From: Limnovirga sp038203525
GTDB taxonomy: Bacteria > Bacteroidota > Bacteroidia > Chitinophagales > Chitinophagaceae
Direction of reading: 5' to 3'
Assembly: GCA_038203525.1 (NCBI GenBank)
Contig: JBBRDW010000003.1
Coordinates: 36,979-100,978 of the forward strand
DNA: 64,000 nucleotides
Position 1 is the first letter of the stretch, and each line of letters begins with the position of its first letter. A model generated the notes under the pieces. That model did not search any database and was not told the DNA's origin. It saw only the letters and a list, made by a program, of their open reading frames with translations. Shown here one piece after another: positions 15,071 through 24,935 of the stretch. Both the position numbers and the translations under genes were made by a program.

Positions 15071-15105
15071 AAAAGAAGCCAGGTAATTACTACCTGGCTT
15101 CTTTT
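15071..15105. terminator. Strong symmetrical hairpin, probable terminator
   Basis: AAAAGAAGCCAGGTA pairs perfectly with TACCTGGCTTCTTTT over 15 bp around five bases. It lies 31 bp after the stop of the minus-strand gene at 15136 and would terminate in both directions. Confidence 0.85.
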
Positions 15106-15135
15106 ATTTTTAAAACGGTGTTACAAAATCAAGCC

Positions 15136-15513
15136 TCAGCTTTTTACTTTTACCTCCGTAACCACAATACTTTTTATACCATCTTTCTCAGAAAGGGTGC
15201 CAGACACCGTAACCTGTTGTGAGGGATATTTTTTTGCTTCATTATAAGCATCGTTTTTCCCGTGATCGGCAACCAGCAAATACAATTTACCATCGCTGGT
15301 AAGTACTGCCATTGGCGCCCCGCCTTTTATACATGAGGCTGCGCAGGATTTGTGATCATCGCCGTGGGCTCCATGGGCCATATAACAATTCATATCAACC
15401 AATTCGCCAGTAACAGAAGAGTTATCCTGTGCAGAGGATGTAAACGTGAAAACAGTCATGCAAAATGCGATCATCATTGTAGCTAAAGTAAATTGAACAT
15501 TCGTCTTTTTCAT
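15136..15513 (-). CDS. Small exported Cys-containing protein of unknown function
   Basis: This 125-residue protein has a signal peptide ending near SSAQ, about residue 28. The mature part contains VTGELVDMNCYMAHG, a His-rich stretch HGAHGDDH, and CAASCIKGGAP, then a beta-rich tail (QVTVSGTLSEKDG). Similar small periplasmic proteins with the Cys/His centre are common in Bacteroidota and Acidobacteria, but I know no assigned function. The cysteines and histidines suggest metal binding or a redox role, which is inference. It is monocistronic with a strong terminator. Confidence 0.75.
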   Translation of the reverse strand: MKKTNVQFTLATMMIAFCMTVFTFTSSAQDNSSVTGELVDMNCYMAHGAHGDDHKSCAASCIKGGAPMAVLTSDGKLYLLVADHGKNDAYNEAKKYPSQQVTVSGTLSEKDGIKSIVVTEVKVKS

Positions 15514-15713
15514 AAAGAATCTTTTTATAGTTTAAAAATAATTGGTAACTGGTGCAGAGAGAATAAACAAATTTAAACATTTTTTCAATTATCTAATCAC
15601 GTCCCTAAAAAGGCCCATGGTGCTCTTTCTAAAGCAATAAAATTTACCTTCTTCGCATGGCTTTAAGCTCATTTCGTTGAAAGGGATAAACTTATTAGTC
15701 TATTACAAGATGT

Positions 15714-16436
15714 TCAATCGAACACAACTGTACCAAATTTTTGATAATCATGAAAGTTTGTTCGTATTAATTGCCACGACCATTCTGCAGAATCCTTATC
15801 ATAATCTATCCGGTAAAAATTTGCTCTCCATTTTGTTCCCTGCTGAGGCGGCACATTTTGTAATGGTTTTAAAAGTGCATAAGGAATGAAAAATTCAGCA
15901 TTCCATGATTTTACAGCATCGTCTTTAATATTTACATGGGTTGCATGTTGTGTTTTCCGGTTGCCCTCATAATGCCAGGGCCTCCATCCTAAAAAATCCC
16001 CATTAAAATTTGGAACTAAAATTGGCAGCTCGAAATTGAGCGGCGAAAGTTCATATTCAAAATAAAGCGCAGTCTTTTCATCCGTCCAGAAAAATGCTTC
16101 CACTACATCTTCATTCCACAAATCGAGAAAATCTTCTTTCAGCGTTGCAGTAATTTTGTTGTCCTCACAATAATACAGGCAATAAATACCTGAGTCTGAA
16201 TAAAGCAATTTAATTTTTGTTTGATATAAAACATTTGTATTGCGCCTTTGTGGTAATGTTAACCAATCGGCGTTGTTCCAGTTGGCAGCACTTCCATCAC
16301 CTGTGATCTTGAAGTCGCTTGTTTTCTTTATAATCCATTTGGCAGTATCTGCCACCTTAGCGTATGAGAAAGCAGGTAATATGAAAAGCGACCAGCAAAC
16401 CCAATAAAAGATGATCCTATATTCTTTACATTTCAT
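15714..16436 (-). CDS. Exported CBM9-like (DOMON-type) carbohydrate-binding protein
   Basis: This 240-residue protein has a signal peptide (first 27 residues, ending SYA). The mature part follows the CBM9-like pattern: an ITGDGSAANWNNADWL opening like the DG-x-W start of the family, LLYSDSGIYCLYYCEDNKI, DLWNEDVVEAFFWTDE (calcium/ligand region), YFEYELSP, and SWNAEFFIPYALL near the end. The family binds sugars or acts as a lectin-like module of secreted enzymes. ATG at 16436 is preferred over the TTG one codon upstream. A related gene occurs at 53031-53825. Confidence 0.78.
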   Translation of the reverse strand: MKCKEYRIIFYWVCWSLFILPAFSYAKVADTAKWIIKKTSDFKITGDGSAANWNNADWLTLPQRRNTNVLYQTKIKLLYSDSGIYCLYYCEDNKITATLKEDFLDLWNEDVVEAFFWTDEKTALYFEYELSPLNFELPILVPNFNGDFLGWRPWHYEGNRKTQHATHVNIKDDAVKSWNAEFFIPYALLKPLQNVPPQQGTKWRANFYRIDYDKDSAEWSWQLIRTNFHDYQKFGTVVFD

Positions 16437-16617
16437 CAAAAACGATTTGTGTTATTTGATGCATTAATTTCCGCAGTAAAAAAAATTTACCCGAAATGAG
16501 TGATACACCAAAAGTTTAGAAAAACGTGATGCCTCTTCATAATAACTTTTCGAAATCCCTTGGCAGGCGCAACAATAACCATACAGCCTGTAGCATAAAA
16601 CTATCTTAAATAGCAGA

Positions 16618-17511
16618 TCATTTTCCGAGCATAGGAAACAATCTTTTAATTTCCTCATCATTTGGTTGTGCACCATACTCGCAAATTTCAAAGGCTTCTG
16701 CATGCTGCGCCTGGGTTGCCTTTTCTTTGCCATACCACTTCTCAAGTGATGCTCTTATTTTAGGCGTAATGGGTTCTGCCGTTTTTTGAGAAAGCCATTT
16801 AATACGTTCATTTTTATCTTTCGGCACCTCGTCTAAATAATGCGCTATCCAGGGCAGCCATTCATACATCTGCGATACATGAGCATCAAGCCCTGAAATC
16901 TTTTTATCATAAACACCGGTAATGTCTACAGCAATATCAGGACTAAAAGGATTTGGCTTCTGAAAATGATCCTTATAATACAAAAAAACAGGGTTCTTTT
17001 TTAGTGCAGGAACTTCAGGAGCAATATTGGGTACAGCAACCATATAGGCCGCATCCTGCACCAGTACCCCTGTGTAGCGGTGATCAGGGTGGTAATCATT
17101 TGGCCGGGGCGCAATAACAATGTCGGCATTCCATTCGCGGATTTTTTTTATAATCTCAAGCCTAACATCGAGCGTTGGCATCAGGAGACCATCGTGGCTG
17201 TTGAGTACATCATAGGTTACACCCAAACGTTTCCCCGATTCCTGTGCTTCTGCAAATCTGCGTTTGGCAAGAGCAACTCCCTTCATTGTTTGATGACCTG
17301 CATCTCCATTGGTTACAGAAACGAATTTTACCGCATAACCCATTTGCGCAAAAAGAGCCGCAGTACCGCCGCCATCTTCATCGCAATCATCAGGATGTGC
17401 ACCGATCATAATGATGCGGATCTTACCATTATCATTTTGTGCATTAACAGTTGTTATGTTACTAAATGTAAAAATTAAAACAAATACAATATGGCTGCGC
17501 ATCGGTTTCAT
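16618..17511 (-). CDS. PIG-L family deacetylase, exported
   Basis: This 297-residue LmbE-like enzyme starts with a signal peptide ending near TVNAQ (residue 25). The zinc motif AHPDDCDEDGGGTAALFA (H-P-D-D) and the second ligand set HPDHRYTGVLVQDAAY are intact. Family members remove acetyl groups from N-acetylglucosamine-type substrates. An exported version probably acts on glycans or glycosides. It is divergent from the molybdoenzyme gene and followed on the same strand, 180 bp later, by the CBM9-like gene, so the two may share a carbohydrate-related role. Confidence 0.87.
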   Translation of the reverse strand: MKPMRSHIVFVLIFTFSNITTVNAQNDNGKIRIIMIGAHPDDCDEDGGGTAALFAQMGYAVKFVSVTNGDAGHQTMKGVALAKRRFAEAQESGKRLGVTYDVLNSHDGLLMPTLDVRLEIIKKIREWNADIVIAPRPNDYHPDHRYTGVLVQDAAYMVAVPNIAPEVPALKKNPVFLYYKDHFQKPNPFSPDIAVDITGVYDKKISGLDAHVSQMYEWLPWIAHYLDEVPKDKNERIKWLSQKTAEPITPKIRASLEKWYGKEKATQAQHAEAFEICEYGAQPNDEEIKRLFPMLGK

Positions 17512-17645
17512 AATGAAAAGTTTATTCCTGTGAAGATAATATTTATAGCGATGAAATAATTTCCACTTTTGTATAAATCCATCTAGCCGGTTAATCCTTC
17601 TAAATAGCCCTACTCACACAAAAACTATTGCTGTAACTTTATAGT

Positions 17646-19958
17646 ATGGGTACCGAAAAAAATAAACTCAGCGATATAGCTTTTACTCCGCAACAATTTG
17701 CCAACCTGCGCCAAACACCAATAAAACATAAGGCAGTTGGCATGCCTGCAATACTATCGTCTTTTAAGCAAATGCTGGAATATATGCGTGTAAGCGATGC
17801 GGTTAAAGCCTCACTGGCATTAAATCAGAAGAAAGGTTTCGATTGCCCGGGCTGTGCATGGCCCGATCCTGATGATGAACGTTCATCATTTGGTGAATAC
17901 TGCGAGAACGGTATAAAAGCGATTGCAGAAGAAGCCCAAAAGAAAACAATTAATGCAGATTTTTTTACTAAACACAGTGTGGAAGAATTGGGTTTATGGA
18001 CAGATTTTGAACTCGGCAAAAGTGGCCGCTTAACTCAACCAATGTTACTTCAGGAAAATGCAGCGCATTACGAACCAATCAGCTGGGATGCTGCGTTTAA
18101 TTTAATAGCAGATGAAATAAATACTTTATCCAATCCAGACGAAGGCGTATTTTATACTTCGGGCAGAACAAGTAATGAAACTGCATTTCTCTATCAATTA
18201 TTTGTGCGGATGACAGGCACAAACAATTTACCCGATTGCTCCAATATGTGCCACGAAAGCAGCGGCAAAGGTTTGAGTGACACTATTGGCGTTGGTAAAG
18301 GCACAGTAACATTAGATGATATTCATAACGCAGAACTTATTATCATTATGGGGCAAAACCCAGGCACCAACCATCCACGCATGATGAGTGCTTTAGAGAA
18401 ATGTAAAATGAATGGTGGGAAAATTATCGCCGTAAACCCTTTGCCAGAAACGGGTTTAATGTATTTCATCGATCCAAAAAGTGTTGGTAAAATTTTATCA
18501 GGCGGTACACAACTCGCCAATCTTTTTTTGCAGGTGCGCATTAATGCAGATGTTCCGTTGTTAAAAGCAATCATGTTGCTATTGCTTGAGGACGAACAAA
18601 AAAATCCCGGTAAAATATTCGATCAGCAATTTATTACTGAACACACTTCGGGCTATAATAATTTTATTGCAAGTCTTCAGCAAAATTCTTTTGATATATG
18701 CGTAAGCATGAGCGGCGTTGAAGAAAATTTAATACGCGAAGCCGCACAACTTATTATAGAAAATAAAAAGATCATTATTTGCTGGGCTATGGGTTTAACA
18801 CAACATATAAATGCTGTTGATAACATAAAAGAAATTGTAAACCTGCTGTTGCTAAAAGGGAGCATCGGTATACCCGGCGCGGGTGTTTGCCCTGTTCGCG
18901 GCCACAGCAATGTACAGGGCGACAGAACAATGGGTATTTGGGAAAAAATGCCTGATACTTTTATGCAAAAATTGAAAACGATTTTTGAATTTGAACCACC
19001 AGAAAAACACGGATACGATGTTGTGAGATCAATAAAAGCCATGCACGAAAACAAAGTGAAATTGTTTTTTGCTATGGGCGGCAATTTCCTCAGTGCCACG
19101 CCGGATACAGGATATACGGCAGAAGCATTACGCAAAACAAATCTTACGGTGCATGTTTCCACCAAGTTAAACCGCAGTCATTTGGTGCATGGAAAACGTG
19201 CATTGATTCTACCCTGCCTTGGAAGAACAGATAAAGATCTTCAACAAAATACCGAGCAGTTTGTAAGTTGCGAAAATTCAATGAGCGTGGTACAAATGAG
19301 TAAAGGTGTGCTAAGTCCGCCATCTAAAAATTTATTGAGTGAAGTTGCCATCGTTTGCCAGCTTGCCAAAGCAACATTTGGCAACCGCTTCAAAGTTGAC
19401 TGGCAGGCACTGCAAAACAATTACGATCTTATACGCGACCTGATAGAAAAAACAATTGACGGCTTTGACAATTATAACCAGCGAGTACGCAAGCCTGCCG
19501 GTTTTTACTTACCCAATGCCGCCAAGGAAAAATCTTTTAATACAGCAACAGGCAAAGCAAATTTCAGTGTGTTGCCAATGCCCGATCTGCAGTTAAAACA
19601 TGGCGAATTTATCATGATGACCATCCGCAGCCACGATCAGTTCAATACCACTATTTACGGTATGAACGACCGTTACCGTGGCATACACAACGAACGTCGT
19701 GTTGTGATGATCAATGAACAAGATATGCAGCAGGCCGGCTTTGTAAAACATGAAGTGGTAGATATTACCAGTTCATTCAACGGCGAACTGCGTAGCGCCA
19801 AAAATTTTGTTGTTGTACCCATGGCCATTGCCCGCAATTGCTTAGCCACTTATTTCCCCGAGGCAAACACTTTGGTACACATTAATGCAGTGGCGCACTC
19901 CAGTAATACGCCTGCTTCAAAATCTGTTATTGTTAGGTTGCATAAACATGTGGATTGA
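17646..19958 (+). CDS. FdhF/YdeP-type molybdopterin oxidoreductase
   Basis: This 770-residue bis-MGD enzyme of the YdeP branch has the N-terminal DCPGCAWPDP typical of that branch; the four-Cys [4Fe-4S] set of classical formate dehydrogenases is incomplete. The likely Mo ligand is the Cys in NMCHESSGKGLSDTIGVGKG. The cofactor loop IIIMGQNPGTNHPRMMSALE and the C-terminal MopB-binding region (FNTTIYGMNDRYRGIHNERR) are clear. There is no signal peptide, so it is cytosolic. The substrate of YdeP proteins is unsettled (acid resistance, formate). It has no FdhD or cofactor genes nearby. Confidence 0.88.
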   Translation: MGTEKNKLSDIAFTPQQFANLRQTPIKHKAVGMPAILSSFKQMLEYMRVSDAVKASLALNQKKGFDCPGCAWPDPDDERSSFGEYCENGIKAIAEEAQKKTINADFFTKHSVEELGLWTDFELGKSGRLTQPMLLQENAAHYEPISWDAAFNLIADEINTLSNPDEGVFYTSGRTSNETAFLYQLFVRMTGTNNLPDCSNMCHESSGKGLSDTIGVGKGTVTLDDIHNAELIIIMGQNPGTNHPRMMSALEKCKMNGGKIIAVNPLPETGLMYFIDPKSVGKILSGGTQLANLFLQVRINADVPLLKAIMLLLLEDEQKNPGKIFDQQFITEHTSGYNNFIASLQQNSFDICVSMSGVEENLIREAAQLIIENKKIIICWAMGLTQHINAVDNIKEIVNLLLLKGSIGIPGAGVCPVRGHSNVQGDRTMGIWEKMPDTFMQKLKTIFEFEPPEKHGYDVVRSIKAMHENKVKLFFAMGGNFLSATPDTGYTAEALRKTNLTVHVSTKLNRSHLVHGKRALILPCLGRTDKDLQQNTEQFVSCENSMSVVQMSKGVLSPPSKNLLSEVAIVCQLAKATFGNRFKVDWQALQNNYDLIRDLIEKTIDGFDNYNQRVRKPAGFYLPNAAKEKSFNTATGKANFSVLPMPDLQLKHGEFIMMTIRSHDQFNTTIYGMNDRYRGIHNERRVVMINEQDMQQAGFVKHEVVDITSSFNGELRSAKNFVVVPMAIARNCLATYFPEANTLVHINAVAHSSNTPASKSVIVRLHKHVD

Positions 19959-19991
19959 TTTTTTTGGGTCCGACAGTAATTCATCGATTGG

Positions 19992-20022
19992 GCTTTACTT
20001 CCGCCTGAGGCGGAAGTAAAGC
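19992..20022. terminator. Perfect hairpin between convergent genes
   Basis: GCTTTACTTCCGCC (19992-20005) pairs with its complement at 20009-20022. No T-run follows, so it may be a structural repeat rather than a terminator. The inner CCGCCTNAGGCGG theme recurs near 8988. Confidence 0.55.
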
Positions 20023-20080
20023 TTCATAGCAGCAATGCTGTTTGGCTAACAAAATAAATACATTCTTAATCCCGTCTTGC

Positions 20081-21631
20081 TCATTTTATACCAAGATCTT
20101 TAAGCAAACGAACCGCTGCATTATGCCCGGCACAACCAATAACAGAGCCGGCAGGGTGTGTGCCAGCACTCGCCGAATACACGCCCTGCACAGGTGTGTT
20201 ATATGGCAGGCGGTCAGTAAATCCAAAGGTGTTATCTACGTGATGGATATGCCCGTTGGTTATTCCAAAATGACTTTCAATTTTCTTTGGATGCAGCGGA
20301 AATGTGTCCACAACAAGATCACTAGTACCGGGCGCAAAACGATCGCAAATGGAAAGCAGTTGTTTTACATAACCGGCTTCTTCGGCTTCCCATGTTGTAC
20401 CCTTTAGTTCATAGGGAACCCATTGCACAAACAAAGCTGAATTATGATGCCCTTCTGCATCCCTTAGAGATGGATCAACCGTTGTGTGGATGTACCATTC
20501 TATTGTGGGGAAAGGAATCAGTTTACCTTCCTGTACAGCATTGAAACCATCCTTCAAACTTTGCATTACATCCTGCTCGTCGGGCAGAAGATGAATAGTG
20601 GTACCGTATTGGCCGCGGTCTTCCGGAAGACAGGTAAATTTAGGAAGCCCCTTTAATGCCAGGTTTACTTTAAATGTAGAGCCGGGGCGTTTATAATTTT
20701 CAATTCTTTCGTTATAGGATGCAGGCAAATGATCCGTTCCAATCAGTCCCTGCAGCCGGAAAGGATCAGCATTTACTACCACTGCCTTTGCATGTAGTTG
20801 CGATCCGTCGGTTAGGGTAACGCCTGTGCTAATACCGTCCTGAACATCAATGGAACCAACTTTTTGGCCGGTAATAATCTCCGCGCCGGCCTTACTTGCA
20901 GCATCGGCAAGTGTTTTGGTGATGGTACCCATACCTCCTTTTACCACCATCCAGGTGCCATCGCTTCCGGGGAGGCGGCACATATTATGCACAAGGAAAT
21001 TCATACCTGAGCCGGGCGTTTCCCAACTTCCAAAAAGACCTGAAAAGCCATCTGTTACTGCATACATCGCCTTAACCAGGTCGCTCTTAAAGCCAAAACG
21101 GTTAATATATTCACCAACAGGTTTCCTGCACAGATCTGTAAATATCTTTCTAAGCTCGGGGCGAACATAACGTTCGGCTGTTTCCTCAATGCTGTAAGGT
21201 TCCTCCAGCCAGGTGGGTGCAATGTCGTCCCTTATCTTTTCAATTTCTTCTGTAAGTGCTTTGTTGGCGAGCCAGTCGGCTTCAGAAAAGAAAGAAATAA
21301 ACTGGTTGCGCATAGCCTCGCGGTTAGATCCAAACAAAAGATATCCTTTGCCGGTTGTGGGCAGAAAATAATGCGGATCGCGGCGAAGCAAAGGCAATTC
21401 AATGCCAAGGGTTTTGATTAGTTCAGGCGGCATTACGCCAAGCAGGTAGGCGCCGGTACTGGTGCCGAGGTTTGGTACTTTTGTAAATGGAAATTCTGTT
21501 TTTGCTGCGCCACCCACCATATCTTTCTCCTCAACTACTACCACTTTTAAGCCCGCACGGGCAAGCAATATTGCTGATACCAATCCATTATGCCCTGCTC
21601 CCACAATAATTACATCCGCTGCTTTCTTCAT
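20081..21631 (-). CDS. Phytoene-dehydrogenase-like FAD oxidoreductase
   Basis: This 516-residue flavoprotein has an N-terminal dinucleotide fold VIIVGAGHNGLVSAILLARA and a C-terminal FAD-contact segment (GVYSASAGTHPAGSVIGCAG). It belongs to the NAD(P)/FAD-dependent amine oxidase/carotenoid desaturase superfamily and most resembles PYROXD2-like proteins. Without crtB or crtI neighbours a carotenoid role is unlikely. The start at 21631 (MKKAADVIIVGAG) is chosen because the fold begins there; the open frame upstream is not conserved. It is convergent with the molybdoenzyme gene. Confidence 0.85.
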   Translation of the reverse strand: MKKAADVIIVGAGHNGLVSAILLARAGLKVVVVEEKDMVGGAAKTEFPFTKVPNLGTSTGAYLLGVMPPELIKTLGIELPLLRRDPHYFLPTTGKGYLLFGSNREAMRNQFISFFSEADWLANKALTEEIEKIRDDIAPTWLEEPYSIEETAERYVRPELRKIFTDLCRKPVGEYINRFGFKSDLVKAMYAVTDGFSGLFGSWETPGSGMNFLVHNMCRLPGSDGTWMVVKGGMGTITKTLADAASKAGAEIITGQKVGSIDVQDGISTGVTLTDGSQLHAKAVVVNADPFRLQGLIGTDHLPASYNERIENYKRPGSTFKVNLALKGLPKFTCLPEDRGQYGTTIHLLPDEQDVMQSLKDGFNAVQEGKLIPFPTIEWYIHTTVDPSLRDAEGHHNSALFVQWVPYELKGTTWEAEEAGYVKQLLSICDRFAPGTSDLVVDTFPLHPKKIESHFGITNGHIHHVDNTFGFTDRLPYNTPVQGVYSASAGTHPAGSVIGCAGHNAAVRLLKDLGIK

Positions 21632-22026
21632 AAATTGTTTATTCGGCTGATTCAATATTTTCAAAACTATGCTTGTCACCGAAGCTAACAAAAAAATTAT
21701 GAGAATATTTAATCGGCTTAATGATGTATATTAGAAGTAGGGTGCCGCAGGGAAAGATAGAAACAGCAGTTTTTGTGCTTTACCATTTTATTACCCAAAT
21801 TAACGCGTTATGTTATTCTTGCCGCCTGAACAGTTTGTACAAATAATGAAACTGTTTGCGCAATGGCGAACAGTGAACAAAACCCTGAAGCGTGCAACGC
21901 AAACGGGTTGTATAGTAGTAGTGCAGCCTGGTTAATAAAAAAACACTTCGCATTTTTATCTGGCGGAAAGTATAACTGAGCGAATCATTTTTTTTAGCCG
22001 GCTTGAGGATTGCTATTCAGCTTTGG

Positions 22027-22045
22027 TTGTGTCACTCACTTGTAC
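22027..22045 (+). repeat. Intergenic repeat core, GTGTCAC subtype
   Basis: An exact TTGTGTCACTCACTTGTAC preceded by TTCAGCTTTGG and followed by GTTCTGAACTTTATGGAGC. This is the best full-length reference copy of this subtype in the left half. Confidence 0.85.
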
Positions 22046-22273
22046 GTTCTGAACTTTATGGAGCATTGTGCATGCCGGATACTTATATTTTCATAGTGAA
22101 GATTGAGGAGGAAGAAAAAAGTTAACAATATGCTGCATCCGTGTAAACTTGCTGCGTAGAAGTGCTATTATCTTCAATTCCTGACGCCCTGCCGAACAGC
22201 TGGAATAACCGTTACTAAATTATTTTAGATCGAGTCTACCGGCCGGCGGCGGACGGTGAGCGGCGGACAAGGC

Positions 22274-22326
22274 GTACAAGTGTGCGACGCAACAAAAGAT
22301 GAACAAGGAAAAAATGATGGGCCAAT
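22274..22326 (-). repeat. Intergenic repeat arm, GCGTCGC subtype
   Basis: The core GTACAAGTGTGCGACGCAA (22274-22292) is in reverse orientation, with the outer end at GATGGGCC. It sits about 100 bp upstream of the M14 carboxypeptidase start. Confidence 0.8.
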
Positions 22327-22421
22327 AAAATTCTTCCCTTCATTTATGTGCCTTTATTCTTTTTACAGATTTTGGCAGCAATTATATCTTTCAATATTTT
22401 CACCGCACTATACAAAATAAT

Positions 22422-24929
22422 ATGAAAAAATCATTTTTTGTGCTGCTGACGGTACTTCAGCTATTTACGCTTTCTGCCCAAACACTGCAGTCGCCTGAAC
22501 AATTTTTAGGCTACAAACCAGGTACTCATTTTACGCCTCATTTTAAAATACTGGCATATTTCAATGCTGTAGCCCGGGCCAAACCCGACATGGTGAAACT
22601 GCAAAAATACGGGGAGACCAATGAAGGCCGCGACCTGGTTGTAACCTATATTGCGTCGCCAGAAAACCTGAAAAATTTAGATGCCATACGCCTCAACAAC
22701 CAACGTTTGGCAGGTGTAACAAAAGACGGAATGGCGCCTAACACAGACGGTGCCCCTGCAATAATATGGCTCAGTTACAATGTACATGGCAACGAACCTG
22801 CGTCTTCCGAAGCGGCAATGATGACGCTGTTTGCATTGGTGGATCCGGCCAATGCGCAAACTAAAGATTGGCTGAAAAATACCGTTGTTATTATTGATCC
22901 ATGCATAAACCCAGACGGACGCGACCGTTATGTAAACTGGTACAATAATGCCGTAGGTGCCAACTATAATGTTGACCCAAAGTCAAGAGAACACGACGAG
23001 CCCTGGCCACGCGGCAGAACCAATCACTATAATTTTGACCTTAACCGCGATTGGGCCTGGCAAACACAAAAGGAAACAAAGCAGCGAATAAAATTATACA
23101 ACGCCTGGTTACCGCAGGTGCATGTAGATTATCACGAACAGGGTTATAACGAGCCTTATTATTTTGCACCCGCAGCAGAACCATACCATGAAGTAATTAC
23201 ACAATGGCAGCGCGATTTTCAAACGCAGATTGGCAGAAACAATGCTAAGTATTTTGATGCAAATGGCTGGCTTTATTTTACAAAAGAAAGGTTCGATTTA
23301 TTATATCCTTCTTATGGAGATACTTACCCCACTTACAGCGGCGCCATTGGTATGACGTACGAGCAGGGTGGTATAAGTGCAGGTCTCGGCGTTCTAAAAA
23401 ATGACGGCGATACGATTACCCTGGTGGACAGGGTAATGCATCACTATACCACAGGTATTGCCACCATTGAAATAGCTTCGAAAAATGCTGCAAAGCTGGT
23501 TACTGAGTATAAGAAATATTTCGACGATACAAGAAATGCCGTTGGTTCAGATTATAAAACATACGTATTAACAGCAAGAGATGCCAACCAGCTGCAGGGT
23601 GTAGCTAACCTGCTCGAGGCAAACGGTATTGAATATGGAACCACGGCCTCCGCCAACTTTAAAGGCTTCAACTATTTTACCGGTAAAGACGAAACCTATA
23701 AAGACGAAGGCTATCAGCTGGCCATTTCGGCTTACCAGCCCAAAAGCAGACTGGTAAAGGTTTTGTTTGAACCAAAAAGTTTTTTAAGCGATTCCGCCAC
23801 TTACGATATTACCGCCTGGAGTATTCCCTATACTTATGGCGTAAAAGCTTATGGCGTAAAAGAAAAATTAGATATGGGGCCATTTAAGTTACAACCAGCA
23901 GTAGTTGATGTTCAGTCAAATTACGGCTTGCTGGTACCTTACAAATCGCTGGATGCGGCCAAACTGCTTTGCCGGCTTTTGCAGCAAAACGTAAAAGTGC
24001 GGTTCTGCGAAAAGCCCTTTACCTACAATAACAAAAATTACGATCGCGGAACGTTAATCATCTTAAAAGGCAACAACGTTTTTAACTGGAGAGAGCTAAC
24101 CAATGCAGCCTGCAAACAGTTTAACCTGCAGGCCGACGAAGTAGAAAGCGGGTTTGTAGATAAGGGGGCAGATTTTGGTTCGCCCGATACAAAATTTATT
24201 GCCTCGCCAAAAGTGGCTGTACTCACTGGCCGGGAAGTTTCTGCTTCTGCCGCTGGTGAAGTCTGGAATTTTTTCGATCAAACCCTGCATTATCCCATTA
24301 CGCAGATCAACGCCGATAATATCCGAAGCCTTAGCGATGTTGATGTGCTTATCATACCCGATGGCTATTACCAATCGCTCAACGATAAACCAACTGTTGA
24401 AATGCTGAAAGCTTTTCTGAAAAAAGGTGGTAAAATAATTGCCATGGAAAACGGCGCCGCAAAAATTGCCGAGATGGATATGGGCTTTACCCTAAAGAAA
24501 ACAGATGATGATGCCGATAAAACTAAAACCGACAGTGCAGATTATTCCAGACTAAAAAAATACGGAGACAGGGAACGCGATTATTTACCAAACAGCATAC
24601 CGGGCGCCATCTTTAGGGTAGAGCTTGATAATACCCACCCGCTTGCTTTTGGATACCCAGGCTTTTACTACACACTTAAACAGGACGGCACTCTTTACGA
24701 GTTTTTAAAAGATGGCTGGAACGTTGGCGTACTTAAACAATCCAATTACATAAGCGGTTTTGTGGGCAGCAAACTAAAGCCACAAATTAAAGACGGTCTG
24801 CTTTTCGGCACCACAGAATATGGCCGCGGCAACATTGTGATACTCGCAGATGATGTACTTTTTCGCATGTTTTGGGAGAACGGTAAACTGCTGTTTAACA
24901 ATGCCGTTTTCCTCGTAGGACAACAATAA
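22422..24929 (+). CDS. Exported M14 family zinc carboxypeptidase
   Basis: This 835-residue secreted peptidase has a signal peptide ending near TLSAQ (residue 20). The catalytic domain carries VHGNEPASSEAAMM (His and Glu zinc ligands) and HVDYHEQGYNEPYYFAP (third ligand). The second half (about 530-835) has no M14 motifs; NVLIIPDGYYQSL-like strands and a Gly-rich loop in it resemble a class I glutamine-amidotransferase-like fold often fused to these Bacteroidota peptidases. It removes C-terminal residues from peptides, probably for nutrition. It is monocistronic, and a repeat element begins a few bases after its stop. Confidence 0.88.
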   Translation: MKKSFFVLLTVLQLFTLSAQTLQSPEQFLGYKPGTHFTPHFKILAYFNAVARAKPDMVKLQKYGETNEGRDLVVTYIASPENLKNLDAIRLNNQRLAGVTKDGMAPNTDGAPAIIWLSYNVHGNEPASSEAAMMTLFALVDPANAQTKDWLKNTVVIIDPCINPDGRDRYVNWYNNAVGANYNVDPKSREHDEPWPRGRTNHYNFDLNRDWAWQTQKETKQRIKLYNAWLPQVHVDYHEQGYNEPYYFAPAAEPYHEVITQWQRDFQTQIGRNNAKYFDANGWLYFTKERFDLLYPSYGDTYPTYSGAIGMTYEQGGISAGLGVLKNDGDTITLVDRVMHHYTTGIATIEIASKNAAKLVTEYKKYFDDTRNAVGSDYKTYVLTARDANQLQGVANLLEANGIEYGTTASANFKGFNYFTGKDETYKDEGYQLAISAYQPKSRLVKVLFEPKSFLSDSATYDITAWSIPYTYGVKAYGVKEKLDMGPFKLQPAVVDVQSNYGLLVPYKSLDAAKLLCRLLQQNVKVRFCEKPFTYNNKNYDRGTLIILKGNNVFNWRELTNAACKQFNLQADEVESGFVDKGADFGSPDTKFIASPKVAVLTGREVSASAAGEVWNFFDQTLHYPITQINADNIRSLSDVDVLIIPDGYYQSLNDKPTVEMLKAFLKKGGKIIAMENGAAKIAEMDMGFTLKKTDDDADKTKTDSADYSRLKKYGDRERDYLPNSIPGAIFRVELDNTHPLAFGYPGFYYTLKQDGTLYEFLKDGWNVGVLKQSNYISGFVGSKLKPQIKDGLLFGTTEYGRGNIVILADDVLFRMFWENGKLLFNNAVFLVGQQ

Positions 24930-24935
24930 ATTTTT

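Larger units (their letters stand above)
14543..15135. other. Repeat-rich gap after gldF
   Basis: The 593 bp contain a composite of repeat arms (14578-15047), an 18-bp perfect inverted repeat and a start-less reading frame (14736-14891), and end in the terminator of the next gene. No gldG sequence is recognisable. Confidence 0.6.
21632..22421. other. 790-bp intergenic region with composite repeats
   Basis: It contains a GTGTCAC-type core (22027-22045), a following segment similar to 60010-60150 that includes a CTGACGCCCTGCCGAACAGC stretch (22182-22201), and a GCGTCGC-type arm (22274-22326) ending near the promoter of the M14 gene. I see no gene. Confidence 0.6.

Noticed and set aside
19992..20022. 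DNA uptake sequence (CCGCCTNAGGCGG)
   Set aside because: Only two loose copies are visible (near 8988 and 20000); far too few to call an uptake signal.
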